From Pedobacter ginsenosidimutans (GTDB taxonomy: Bacteria; Bacteroidota; Bacteroidia; Sphingobacteriales; Sphingobacteriaceae), in the NCBI RefSeq assembly GCF_001442625.1, contig NZ_LMZQ01000004.1, positions 62,001-126,000 of the forward strand: DNA of 64,000 bases, read 5' to 3'. The position numbers and the translations under genes are program-made. Within the stretch, counting starts at the first letter, position 1. Each line of letters starts with the position of its first letter. The notes under the pieces were generated by a model that was given only the letters and a program-made list of their open reading frames with translations, searched no databases and was not told the origin of the DNA. Below are positions 45,036-53,462 of the stretch, piece by piece.

Positions 45036-45461
45036 TTATGAACTATGATCAGCAACTACTTTCCATTCGCCCTTAATTTTTTTAATTAACAAGGTAAAAT
45101 ATCCTTTAAGTTCATCCTTTTCGCGTTTAACATTCCAGCTGCCCAATACAAAAGCCAAATCAGGCTTTAAAAAATCGACCTTTTTAATTCCGAACACCAA
45201 AAAACCCATTGCCGATTTATCCGGATAACCCTTTTTATAATTATCCAATGTTTTCTGCCAGCCATAAGTTGGTCCGTTTTTACCTACAAAAAGTAAACTA
45301 TCCGATTTTTCATAACCCTGCATAAAAGCTTCAACATCGCCTTTGTTCCAATCTGCGCGTTGCTTTTCGAGTAAATTAAGTATGGCCTGTTTATCTTTCA
45401 CATTTTGAGCAAAAGCGCCAAAGGAAGCTAAAAACAATGTAATTACAAGTATTCTTTTCAT
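45036..45461 (-). CDS. Secreted NTF2-like (DUF4440/SnoaL-like) protein
   Basis: 141 residues with a signal peptide ending near FGAFAQ. The fold is shown by DKQAILNLLEKQRADWNKGDVEAFMQGYEKSDSLLFVGKNGPTYGWQKTLDNYKKGYPD, and FTLLIKKIKGEWKVVADHSS at the end. NTF2-like cones bind small ligands or act as simple enzymes. It is first in a two-gene reverse-strand unit with the lipoprotein downstream, and divergent from the PfkB kinase. Confidence 0.85.
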   Translation of the reverse strand: MKRILVITLFLASFGAFAQNVKDKQAILNLLEKQRADWNKGDVEAFMQGYEKSDSLLFVGKNGPTYGWQKTLDNYKKGYPDKSAMGFLVFGIKKVDFLKPDLAFVLGSWNVKREKDELKGYFTLLIKKIKGEWKVVADHSS

Positions 45462-45554
45462 GATTATTTGAGTTGGGGTAAAAATTAAAGATATGAAACA
45501 AATTATTTTGTTCCATGAGGAAAAATTCTTTATTTACATATCTATAAATCTCCT

Positions 45555-46436
45555 ATGCAAAATAAAGTAATCACAATTGGCGAAATACTCTGGGATGTTT
45601 TTCCAGAGGGTAAAAAAGCTGGCGGCTCGAGCATGAACGTTGCGCTTAATTTACACAAACAAAGTATAGATAGCAGTTTTATTAGCGCAATTGGTGATGA
45701 TGAAAATGGAAAAGAGCTATTCGATTTTCTAGCCAGCAATCATTTTGCAACTGATTTGATTCAAATAAATGACCAATTACCAACCAGTACGGTTGTGGTG
45801 CAGTTGGATGAAAACCATCAGGCCACGTATACGATTAAACAACCTGTAGCATGGGATGACATCAAAATCACCGATAAAAACATAGCCGCTGTAAAACAGG
45901 CCGATGCCTTAGTATATTGCAGCTTAACCTGCAGAGCGGAAGAATCCAAAAAAACTATCCTTACGCTTTTAGAAAATGCCAGGACTAAAATATTCGATAT
46001 AAACCTTCGCGCTCCTTTTTATACAAAAGAATTAATTGAAGCCCTTTTGGCGAAAGCGGATATCCTAAAAATAAATGAAGATGAAATTTTATGGGTAAAA
46101 GAATCTTTTGGCTTAAGCGGTAATACAGATGAGCAACTTTTAAAACAACTTTCCAGTCAGTTTAATATCGAAATCATCTGCCTCACGCTTGGCGATAAAG
46201 GTGCCTGTGTTTTAAAAGATGGCAAATTGTTTAAACATCCTGGCTACAAGGTGCAGGTGGCCGATACAGTTGGTGCCGGTGATGCTTTTTTAGCTACATT
46301 TATTGCCTGTTACCTACAGGGTTACCCAATGGAAACCACATTAGATAACGCCTGCAAAGTTGGGGCTTTTGTAGCCTCGCAAGCTGGTGCAAACCCGAAT
46401 TACAATAAAAAGATTTATCATATGGCGTTGGGTTAG
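45555..46436 (+). CDS. PfkB family carbohydrate kinase (fructokinase-like)
   Basis: 293 residues. GEILWDVFPEGKKAGGSSMNVALNLHKQ, FISAIGDDENGKELFDFL and the anion-hole block DTVGAGDAFLATFIACYLQG are diagnostic. The residue Asp in VGAGDAF is the catalytic base. The substrate is probably fructose or a related sugar. The next gene starts 356 bases downstream after a repeat-rich gap. Confidence 0.9.
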   Translation: MQNKVITIGEILWDVFPEGKKAGGSSMNVALNLHKQSIDSSFISAIGDDENGKELFDFLASNHFATDLIQINDQLPTSTVVVQLDENHQATYTIKQPVAWDDIKITDKNIAAVKQADALVYCSLTCRAEESKKTILTLLENARTKIFDINLRAPFYTKELIEALLAKADILKINEDEILWVKESFGLSGNTDEQLLKQLSSQFNIEIICLTLGDKGACVLKDGKLFKHPGYKVQVADTVGAGDAFLATFIACYLQGYPMETTLDNACKVGAFVASQAGANPNYNKKIYHMALG

Positions 46437-46439
46437 CTT

Positions 46440-46660
46440 TATTTTTTAGCCACGGAAACACAGATTGACACGGAATTTTATTTCTAAAAGGGTGGGTTTT
46501 GCGTTAGGGATTGTAAGGGTTCAGTGCCGATTAAGCATCTGTTTTTATTTAATCACGGTATGCTTACTTGTTTCACAGGTCTTCATCGGTACCGGAGCGA
46601 AGCGCAGCCCTGTAAAGCCCGACCCTTGCGCAGCTTGGGGAACGCCCATATCAGTTTGAC
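46440..46660. repeat. Repeat-rich intergenic region after the PfkB kinase
   Basis: The 356-base gap holds the phrase CCACGGAAACACAGATTGAC (46450-46469) and a GC-rich part (46490-46650) with GGAGCGAAGCGCAGCCCTG and TTGCGCAGCTTGGGGAACGC. Short frames on both strands here have no coding character. The segment 46660-46792 is ordinary AT-rich DNA, with TATCTTCG (46763-46770) resembling a -7 box for the next gene. Confidence 0.5.
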
Positions 46661-46792
46661 AGTTTTCAATTGGCAATTCAATCTGCTTTAGTCTTTCGAC
46701 TTTTACCTTCCTGCTTGTCTCCAAATATGACACCCCGCTTAAATTAATGCAAAGCGAAACTTTTATCTTCGATAAATCGTTAATATAAGCAC

Positions 46793-47890
46793 ATGAGAGG
46801 TTTTCGTTTTTCTGATTATAAGCCAGGCGATGCGCCAAAAGGTGGCTTTGATGAGTTGCTGAAATTATTTAGCGAACTGCTGAATTATACAGCTGGAGAT
46901 GCAGCAGAGGCTTTAAGCTGGCTGAACGAGCTCGACAAGCAATATAAACTAACCAATAACGATTATGGTATTGGTAATTTTATCGACGACCTGAAAGACA
47001 AAGGTTATCTTACTGAAGACAATCAATCCGGAGAATTTAAAATTACGGCCAAAACCGAACAGACGATCCGCAAATCGGCGCTTGATGAAATTTTCGGGAA
47101 ACTAAAAAAATCGGGGCGGGGAAACCATAACAGTAACCAATCAGGTGTTGGCGAAGAGAAAAATGCCGACAGACGTGAATATAGTTTTGGGGATAGTTTG
47201 GATCAGATTGATATGACGGCCTCTATTCACAATGCGCAGATTAACCATGGCATTGGCGATTTCACCTTAACTGATCGCGATCTGGAAGTAGAGGAAAAGG
47301 ATTTTAAAACCTTAACATCTACAGTATTGATGATCGATATTTCGCACTCGATGATCCTATATGGCGAAGACCGGATTACTCCTGCAAAAAAAGTTGCGAT
47401 GGCTTTGGCCGAGCTGATTAAAACGAAATACCCTAAAGATACTTTAGACATTGTGGTTTTCGGAAATGATGCCTGGCCAATTAGCGTGAAAGACCTGCCT
47501 TATTTACAGGTTGGTCCTTATCATACCAATACCTATGCGGGATTAGAATTGGCTGCTGATTTACTCCGTCGAAGGAAAACGCATAATAAGCAGATTTTCA
47601 TGATTACCGACGGAAAACCAACCTGCTTAAAAGAAAATGGTAAATACTATAAAAACAGTATGGGTTTGGACAGGAAGGTAATTAATAAAACCTTAAACAT
47701 GGCTGCCCAATGTAAGCGCCTGAAGATCCCGATTACCACATTTATGATTGCCAAAGACCCTTACCTGCAACAGTTTGTGCGCCAGTTTACCGAAATTAAT
47801 GGTGGCAGGGCTTTTTATAGCTCATTGAATGGCTTGGGCGAATACATTTTTGAAGATTACATTAAAAACAGACGTAAGACAGTTAAATAA
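46793..47890 (+). CDS. VWA domain protein paired with an AAA ATPase
   Basis: 365 residues. The N-terminal 120 residues are mixed charged (SELLNYTAGDAAEALSWLNELDKQYK and IDDLKDKGYLTE). A von Willebrand A domain follows with the MIDAS motif MIDISHSM (DxSxS), the NTYAGLELAA threonine region and ITDGKPT (Asp). The metal site looks complete. Such VWA proteins work with a MoxR/ChlI-type ATPase, and that gene lies 156 bases downstream. The function may be complex assembly or chelation. Confidence 0.85.
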   Translation: MRGFRFSDYKPGDAPKGGFDELLKLFSELLNYTAGDAAEALSWLNELDKQYKLTNNDYGIGNFIDDLKDKGYLTEDNQSGEFKITAKTEQTIRKSALDEIFGKLKKSGRGNHNSNQSGVGEEKNADRREYSFGDSLDQIDMTASIHNAQINHGIGDFTLTDRDLEVEEKDFKTLTSTVLMIDISHSMILYGEDRITPAKKVAMALAELIKTKYPKDTLDIVVFGNDAWPISVKDLPYLQVGPYHTNTYAGLELAADLLRRRKTHNKQIFMITDGKPTCLKENGKYYKNSMGLDRKVINKTLNMAAQCKRLKIPITTFMIAKDPYLQQFVRQFTEINGGRAFYSSLNGLGEYIFEDYIKNRRKTVK

Positions 47891-47912
47891 GGTAAAGGGC
47901 AGAAAGGTGGAA

Positions 47913-48034
47913 GGTTTAAGGCAAACCCAAAGCCGGAAACACCTACCTAACGAGTCTAAGAAAACATTTTAAACAGGCGAAGATTTAATGGTTGAATGCT
48001 GCGCGCTGCAACCCTAAACCCTAAACCTTAAACC
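47913..48034. repeat. Word repeats between the VWA and AAA genes
   Basis: GGTTTAAGG (47913-47921) is matched inverted by CCTTAAACC (48026-48034). The second copy is the end of CCCTAAACCCTAAACCTTAAACC (48012-48034), about three heptamers of CCTAAAC. Nothing coding. Confidence 0.6.
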
Positions 48035-48046
48035 GATTTTAAAAAG

Positions 48047-49534
48047 ATGCAAAACACCACATTAGGCGAATTAAAAACCACAGGATATAAATCGAGATCT
48101 GTAAAAGAAGAGCTTAGAGAAAATCTTATTAAAGTGCTCCGCGATAAAAAAACTGAATTTGAGGGCATTATCGGCTACGATGAAACGGTGATTCCTGAAC
48201 TGCAAACAGCCATTTTATCGCGCCACAACATTTTACTTTTAGGTTTACGTGGGCAGGCAAAAACGCGTATTGCCCGTTTGATGGTAAACTTATTGGATGA
48301 ATATGTGCCTTATGTTGCCGGAAGCGAAATTTTTGATGATCCATTGAACCCGATTTCTTGGTATGCGAAAAATGAAATTGCCATAAAAGGCGATGATACC
48401 GAAATCGCCTGGTTACACCGCAGCGAAAGATACACCGAAAAACTGGCCACACCAGATGTTACTGTTGCCGATTTAATTGGTGATGTTGACCCCATTAAAG
48501 CCGCAACATTGAAATTAACCTATAATGATGAGCGTGTAATCCACTTTGGTTTAATTCCGCGTGCACACCGGAGCATATTCGTAATTAATGAGCTTCCGGA
48601 TTTACAGGCCCGTATCCAGGTGGCATTATTTAACATGCTACAGGAGAAAGATATCCAGATCCGTGGTTTTAAACTGCGTTTACCCCTGGATATCCAGTTT
48701 GTATTTACCGCAAATCCTGAAGATTATACCAACCGTGGAAGCATTGTTACACCTTTGAAAGACAGGATTGAGAGTCAGATTTTGACACACTACCCTAAAA
48801 CGGTCGAAATTTCGCGCAAAATTACTTTTCAGGAGGCAAAATTAACCACCGATCAAAAAGCCAATATAGAGGCCGATGGTTTGGTGAAAGATTTAATAGA
48901 GCAGATTGCTTTTGAAGCACGTAAAAGTGAGTATATCGATCAAAAGTCAGGTGTTTCAGCAAGGTTAACCATTTCGGCTTATGAAAATTTAATCAGCACT
49001 GCTGAAAGGAGAATGCTGATCTCAGGTGAGAAAAATACTTTTGTACGTTTATCCGATCTTGCAGGAATTATCCCGGCAATAACCGGTAAAATAGAACTGG
49101 TTTACGAAGGCGAACTGGAAGGGCCGGCGCATGTAGCTACTACGTTAATCGGCAAAGCGGTTAAAACTTTGTTTGCACGTTACTTCCCTGATCCTGAAAA
49201 AGCGAAGAAAAGTAAAACAGCCAATCCTTATACCGAAGTAACCGAATGGTTTACCGAAGGTAATAATGTAGATGTTACCGATGCTTTAACCAATGCACAG
49301 TATAAAAAAGCACTGATGCTGGTACCGAACCTGTACGATCTGGTTAAAAAATTCCATCCTAAATTAAGCGAAAATCAAACTCTATTGTTAATGGAGTTCG
49401 TATTGCATGGTTTAGCTGAATATTCGCAATTAAGCAAAAATTATTTAAATGGCGGCTTCGGTTTCGCTGATATGTTTGGCAGTTTATTTAACGCCGAATT
49501 TGACGAAGAAGAGGATGAAGACGATTTCAGATAA
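48047..49534 (+). CDS. MoxR/ChlI-like AAA ATPase paired with the VWA protein
   Basis: 495 residues. Walker A LLGLRGQAKTRIARL; the Walker B equivalent is SIFVINELPDL, with Asn in the place of the usual Asp next to Glu. Sensor-1 VFTANPEDYTNRGSI and the RDRIES-like LKDRIESQIL follow. The long C-terminus includes GVSARLTISAYENLISTAERR, typical of Mg-chelatase-like lids. The VWA-AAA pairing matches chelatase D/I and RavA/ViaA systems, but the substrate is unknown. Confidence 0.86.
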   Translation: MQNTTLGELKTTGYKSRSVKEELRENLIKVLRDKKTEFEGIIGYDETVIPELQTAILSRHNILLLGLRGQAKTRIARLMVNLLDEYVPYVAGSEIFDDPLNPISWYAKNEIAIKGDDTEIAWLHRSERYTEKLATPDVTVADLIGDVDPIKAATLKLTYNDERVIHFGLIPRAHRSIFVINELPDLQARIQVALFNMLQEKDIQIRGFKLRLPLDIQFVFTANPEDYTNRGSIVTPLKDRIESQILTHYPKTVEISRKITFQEAKLTTDQKANIEADGLVKDLIEQIAFEARKSEYIDQKSGVSARLTISAYENLISTAERRMLISGEKNTFVRLSDLAGIIPAITGKIELVYEGELEGPAHVATTLIGKAVKTLFARYFPDPEKAKKSKTANPYTEVTEWFTEGNNVDVTDALTNAQYKKALMLVPNLYDLVKKFHPKLSENQTLLLMEFVLHGLAEYSQLSKNYLNGGFGFADMFGSLFNAEFDEEEDEDDFR

Positions 49535-49557
49535 TATTGAATTTCTCTAATTTGATT

Positions 49558-49605
49558 AGCTTTGACAAATTCTTTCTCTAGGGAGAATGTGTCGAAGCTT
49601 TTTAT
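49558..49605 (+). terminator. Terminator after the AAA ATPase gene
   Basis: AGCTTTGACAAATTCT (49558-49573) pairs with AGAATGTGTCGAAGCT (49584-49599) with one wobble and one mismatch, followed by TTTTTA. Confidence 0.78.
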
Positions 49606-49623
49606 TTATAAATCCTAAACATA

Positions 49624-50874
49624 ATGGGAAGACTACCTTTCATCATTGCTGCCTGCATATTCATCATTGCTTTTGATATTTATTGTTACAAAGCCATAAT
49701 CGCTGTTTTTAAAAAATGGAAACCGACTACTAAAAAAGTATTCGCTATTGCATATTGGAGTTATAGCCTACTCTTAATTTTCGGCGTTTTCTGTGGAATA
49801 TACCTTAACCTTTTCCTTACATTAAGAGCCATTATTTTAGTTGCCTTCTTTTTAACCGTTGCCTGTAAACTGGCTATGCTTCCATTTTTGATCTTGGATG
49901 ATTTACGAAGGTTGTTCATTAAAATTTTCAGGAGGAACAAAAAAAGTGAAGTTTCAACAGCGCAAAATACAACAGCAGACCCCATTTCACGCTCTGAGTT
50001 TCTGGTTAAAGCCGGATTGGTGGCAGCAGCAGTACCCTTAACTTCATTAAGCTGGGGCATTATTTCTGGCGCCTACGATTATCAGGTGCGACGGGTAAAT
50101 TTAATCCTCCCTAACCTACCTAAAGCTTTTGACGGCATTACCATGGGGCAGATTTCTGATATCCACTCTGGAAGTTTTTACAATAAAACAGCCGTAAAGG
50201 GCGGGGTAGAAATGCTATTGGCTGAAAAACCCGATTTCGTTTTTTTTACCGGCGATTTAGTCAATAACCTGACCAACGAGGTAAGGGATTATCAGGATAT
50301 ATTTTCGAAAGTAAAAGCACCTTTAGGTGTATATTCAACGTTGGGTAACCACGATTATGGTGATTATTTTTTTGGCAAAGAATCTTCTCCTGCAAAGGTA
50401 AAAAACCTGAAAGATATGGTTGATGTGCATAAAGTAATGGGATACGATTTACTCATGAACGAAAACCGGAGATTAAAAGTAGATGGAGAAGAAATCGGAA
50501 TTTTAGGTATCGAAAACTGGGGCATGGGCCGCTTTCCTAAATATGGAAAAATGGAGCTTGCAGTTCAGCATACAGACGATTTACCGGTTAAACTTTTGCT
50601 TAGTCACGATCCTTCACACTGGCGAGGAGAGGTTTTAAAGAAATACCCTCAAATAGATGCGATGTTCAGTGGCCACACACACGGAATGCAGTTTGGCGTT
50701 CGTTTCAAAGAGGTTCAATGGAGCCCGGTGCAATACATTTACAAAGAATGGGCTGGTTTATACCAGGAGCAAAAACAACAGCTTTACGTTAACGTGGGCT
50801 ATGGCTTTTTAGGCTACCCGGGCAGGGTTGGTATTTTACCTGAGATTACAATATTTACTTTAAAAAGAGCATAG
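49624..50874 (+). CDS. Membrane-anchored metallophosphoesterase
   Basis: 416 residues. About three membrane helices come first (IIAACIFIIAFDIYCYKAII, AYWSYSLLLIFGVFCGIYLNLF and a third to about residue 95), then a linker to about residue 165. The calcineurin-like core has GQISDIHSG, FFTGDLV, STLGNHDYGD, LLSHDPSHW and FSGHTHGMQFG, so the full set of metal ligands is present. It resembles YaeI-type phosphodiesterases. It is followed by a large palindrome and then converges on the response regulator gene. Confidence 0.9.
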   Translation: MGRLPFIIAACIFIIAFDIYCYKAIIAVFKKWKPTTKKVFAIAYWSYSLLLIFGVFCGIYLNLFLTLRAIILVAFFLTVACKLAMLPFLILDDLRRLFIKIFRRNKKSEVSTAQNTTADPISRSEFLVKAGLVAAAVPLTSLSWGIISGAYDYQVRRVNLILPNLPKAFDGITMGQISDIHSGSFYNKTAVKGGVEMLLAEKPDFVFFTGDLVNNLTNEVRDYQDIFSKVKAPLGVYSTLGNHDYGDYFFGKESSPAKVKNLKDMVDVHKVMGYDLLMNENRRLKVDGEEIGILGIENWGMGRFPKYGKMELAVQHTDDLPVKLLLSHDPSHWRGEVLKKYPQIDAMFSGHTHGMQFGVRFKEVQWSPVQYIYKEWAGLYQEQKQQLYVNVGYGFLGYPGRVGILPEITIFTLKRA

Positions 50875-50884
50875 TAATAAAATT

Positions 50885-50978
50885 CGTCATTTCGACTGAA
50901 GAGCAACGAAATGGAGAAATCTATAAAAGAGATTTAAGTAAATCATCCATAGATTTCTCCGCTACGGTCGAAATGACG
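50885..50978. repeat. 94-bp imperfect palindrome (REP-like) between convergent genes
   Basis: CGTCATTTCGAC (50885-50896) and GTCGAAATGACG (50967-50978) are perfectly inverted; inside, GGAGAAATCTAT (50913-50924) and ATAGATTTCTCC (50949-50960) are also perfect. The two stems are separated by short unpaired parts. The phrase GTCATTTCGAC with GAGAAATCT is, as I recall, a dispersed repeat in many Bacteroidota. It lies between genes ending at 50874 and 50987 and could act as a bidirectional terminator. Confidence 0.75.
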
Positions 50979-50986
50979 ACTGTTAT

Positions 50987-51676
50987 TTATCCCGCGTTAA
51001 AGCGATAACCTACTCCCCTAACAGTCTGTAACAACTGCGGATTATCAGGGTTCAATTCTATCTTCTTACGTAAGCGCACAATATGCATATCAAGCGTTCT
51101 GGTGTTCACATCAGAGTTGTAGCCCCACACCACCAACATCAATTCGTCACGGTTGATTACTTTACCGGGGTTGCGCAAGAAATAAAGGAGGATACGGTTT
51201 TCCAATATCGTTAACTCGATTTTCTTTCCATCTCTAAACAACGTGTGGATGTTTGGATGATGTTCCATATTACCAAAACGGTGAATTTCAGCTGTATCTT
51301 TATTCACGATAAATTTCACCTTGCTCTCCAACATCGCAACCAAAACATCCATATTAAATGGTTTGGTGATATAATCAGATGCGCCAAAGTTATAGGCATC
51401 AATTTTATCTACATCCTGCGCTTTAGCAGTCATCATAATGATCAGGTTTTCGAATCCTTGCTTGCGCACGTTCTCGCAAACTTCGGCGCCCTGTTTACCC
51501 GGCATCATCCAATCCAATAAAACAATATCAGGCTGATCGGCAACAATCATTCTTTCACCAGCTTCGCCATCATTTGCTTCAAGCACAGTATAACCTTCAG
51601 CCTTTAAACGGTGGGCCACAAGAAAGCGAAGATTTTCATCATCTTCTACGATTAATATTTTTACTTCTTTTGACAT
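50987..51676 (-). CDS. OmpR/PhoB-type response regulator
   Basis: 229 residues. The receiver domain has ILIVEDDENLRFLVAHRLKAEGY, phospho-acceptor Asp in DIVLLDWMMPGKQG and the conserved Lys in ASDYITKPFN. A C-terminal winged helix follows with VINRDELMLVVWGYNSDVNTRTLDMHIVRLRKKIE and VRGVGYRFN. It is third in a reverse-strand operon after the S9-like protein and histidine kinase. RprY is a possible orthologue but I cannot confirm it. Confidence 0.93.
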   Translation of the reverse strand: MSKEVKILIVEDDENLRFLVAHRLKAEGYTVLEANDGEAGERMIVADQPDIVLLDWMMPGKQGAEVCENVRKQGFENLIIMMTAKAQDVDKIDAYNFGASDYITKPFNMDVLVAMLESKVKFIVNKDTAEIHRFGNMEHHPNIHTLFRDGKKIELTILENRILLYFLRNPGKVINRDELMLVVWGYNSDVNTRTLDMHIVRLRKKIELNPDNPQLLQTVRGVGYRFNAG

Positions 51677-51785
51677 TTGTATGTGTGTTTTATATGCGGT
51701 TGTAATGTTGAAACGCTGTGATATTTAAAGGGTTAAATTCAACTTTATAACACCTTCCAACCCGTAAGCTTCCAACTCCTAAAAT

Positions 51786-53459
51786 TTAACTATTATAAGG
51801 CAGCACTATTTTAAATTCGGTACCACTTCCTACTTTACTTTTTACAGAGATTTCCCCATCCATAAAGTTAACCAGTTCTTTGCAGAATGCCAAACCCAGG
51901 CCTACACTGCCCATTTGGTTATATTCATTCTGAATCCTGAAAAACTTCTTAAATATATTGTTTAATTCTGATGCTGCGATACCTATCCCTTTATCAGCAA
52001 ACCGGAAAACCAGCACCCCTTTAATCAACTTTGCACTAATGTGTAATTTTTTCTGCTCTGGCTTCGAATATTTGTAGGCATTCTCTGCCAGATTATCGAA
52101 TAAACTTCCCAATAATACCGGATCGGTAATAAAGGTTTTAAAGCCCACCACCTCATAGGTAATCTTAAAATCGGGATGCTTCAACGTATGCGATTCGATG
52201 GTACTTTCAATAAAATCTACAATATTAACTTCTTCCTGGTTCAGCTTAATCGCCTTATTTTCGATCTGCGTAAAGGCCAGTAATTTATTCATTAAACCGT
52301 TCAGCTTGTCGGCTTCTTCATCCAGTATCTTGCCATACAGTTGCTGTTCCCTCTGGCTTAATGCGGTAGCACTTTTAATATTGTTTCCCGCAATCTTAAT
52401 CACGCTGACGGGTGTTTTAAACTCATGCGTAAGGTTATTCACAAAATCGTACTGTAGCTTAAACATTTTACTATTGATATTCAGGTTACGGTAAATTAAA
52501 AATGCAACCAATAAAAGCACGCCGTATACCAATAATAGCACCAGGGCGATCGGCATGAAGTAAATAAAAATTTCTTTCTTGATGTAAGATCTTGATGAAA
52601 TGAGGTATAACTTAAAATCAGAAAATGCGCCTGGCAGGGCAATTTCGGTATTAATATTTTCATCAGAAGTATCAATCGGATCGTAAGTCAACGGCTCAAT
52701 CCTGATCGTTTGGTATAACAATGGTCTGGTATTGATAATCTTTATTTTATGCGCATCGAGATTAAAAACCAGTACATCCTGTTGATAAACAGGCGCCGGA
52801 TTTAACTTCCGCCTGATCATATCTTTATAGGCCCTTAAATCTTCCCGGCGGGGAATATTTAAATAGGTAATTTTATTTTCATTCGAGTTAACGATAGAAA
52901 AATTAGTAAACAATTCTTCTTGTGTAGGCACCGATGCTGTATCCAGATCCTCAACCAAAGTGGCAAGTTTAATGGCTATTGCATTAAAATCGCTTCCCAC
53001 ATTAAAAGATCTGGTATCATCTTCTGAATATAACTTTACCGAATCGGGTTTAACACCTTTACCAAACTGAAAAATAGATTTAGGGCCTATACCTAAGTGG
53101 TTTGCATTGATCCCATCCTTAACAGGAACATTCTTTACCTCGGTATCGTAAAAAGTAACCTTCGAGATAAAAGGATACTTTAACATCACGGTATCTACAA
53201 ACTTTGCTGCTGTAGAAGAATCTAAAAAGCCACTATAATACGAAATCTCGGGCATTTTATTCTGAAAGAAATCGTTATAAGGCTTAATACTTTGCTCTAG
53301 CACGTTTACTTTCTCAGATACAAAATCGTTCTCAATCGATTTCTTGCTGTAGTTAAACGCTAAAAAAAGCGATAGGATAAAAAGAATGGAAATGAGTACA
53401 ATGAAGGTTATACCGAGCGAGAAATTTTTACGATAACCACTTTTTTTATCTAAGGCCAT
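51786..53459 (-). CDS. Sensor histidine kinase
   Basis: 557 residues. Membrane helix 1 is about residues 13-33 (LGITFIVLISILFILSLFLA), followed by a periplasmic sensor region of about 260 residues, and helix 2 is about 295-325 (FIYFMPIALVLLLVYGVLLLVAF). The kinase core has phospho-acceptor His in NNLTHEFKTPVSVIKI, the N box LFDNLAENAYKYS, ADKGIGIA (G1) and GLGLAFC (G2). It phosphorylates the regulator downstream. The S9-like lipoprotein gene lies 3 bases upstream, so the three genes are co-transcribed. Confidence 0.93.
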   Translation of the reverse strand: MALDKKSGYRKNFSLGITFIVLISILFILSLFLAFNYSKKSIENDFVSEKVNVLEQSIKPYNDFFQNKMPEISYYSGFLDSSTAAKFVDTVMLKYPFISKVTFYDTEVKNVPVKDGINANHLGIGPKSIFQFGKGVKPDSVKLYSEDDTRSFNVGSDFNAIAIKLATLVEDLDTASVPTQEELFTNFSIVNSNENKITYLNIPRREDLRAYKDMIRRKLNPAPVYQQDVLVFNLDAHKIKIINTRPLLYQTIRIEPLTYDPIDTSDENINTEIALPGAFSDFKLYLISSRSYIKKEIFIYFMPIALVLLLVYGVLLLVAFLIYRNLNINSKMFKLQYDFVNNLTHEFKTPVSVIKIAGNNIKSATALSQREQQLYGKILDEEADKLNGLMNKLLAFTQIENKAIKLNQEEVNIVDFIESTIESHTLKHPDFKITYEVVGFKTFITDPVLLGSLFDNLAENAYKYSKPEQKKLHISAKLIKGVLVFRFADKGIGIAASELNNIFKKFFRIQNEYNQMGSVGLGLAFCKELVNFMDGEISVKSKVGSGTEFKIVLPYNS

Positions 53460-53462
53460 ACC

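Noticed and set aside
46465-46838. Short frames on both strands after the PfkB gene
   Set aside because: They coincide with the GC-rich repeat block and have low-complexity or incoherent sequences.
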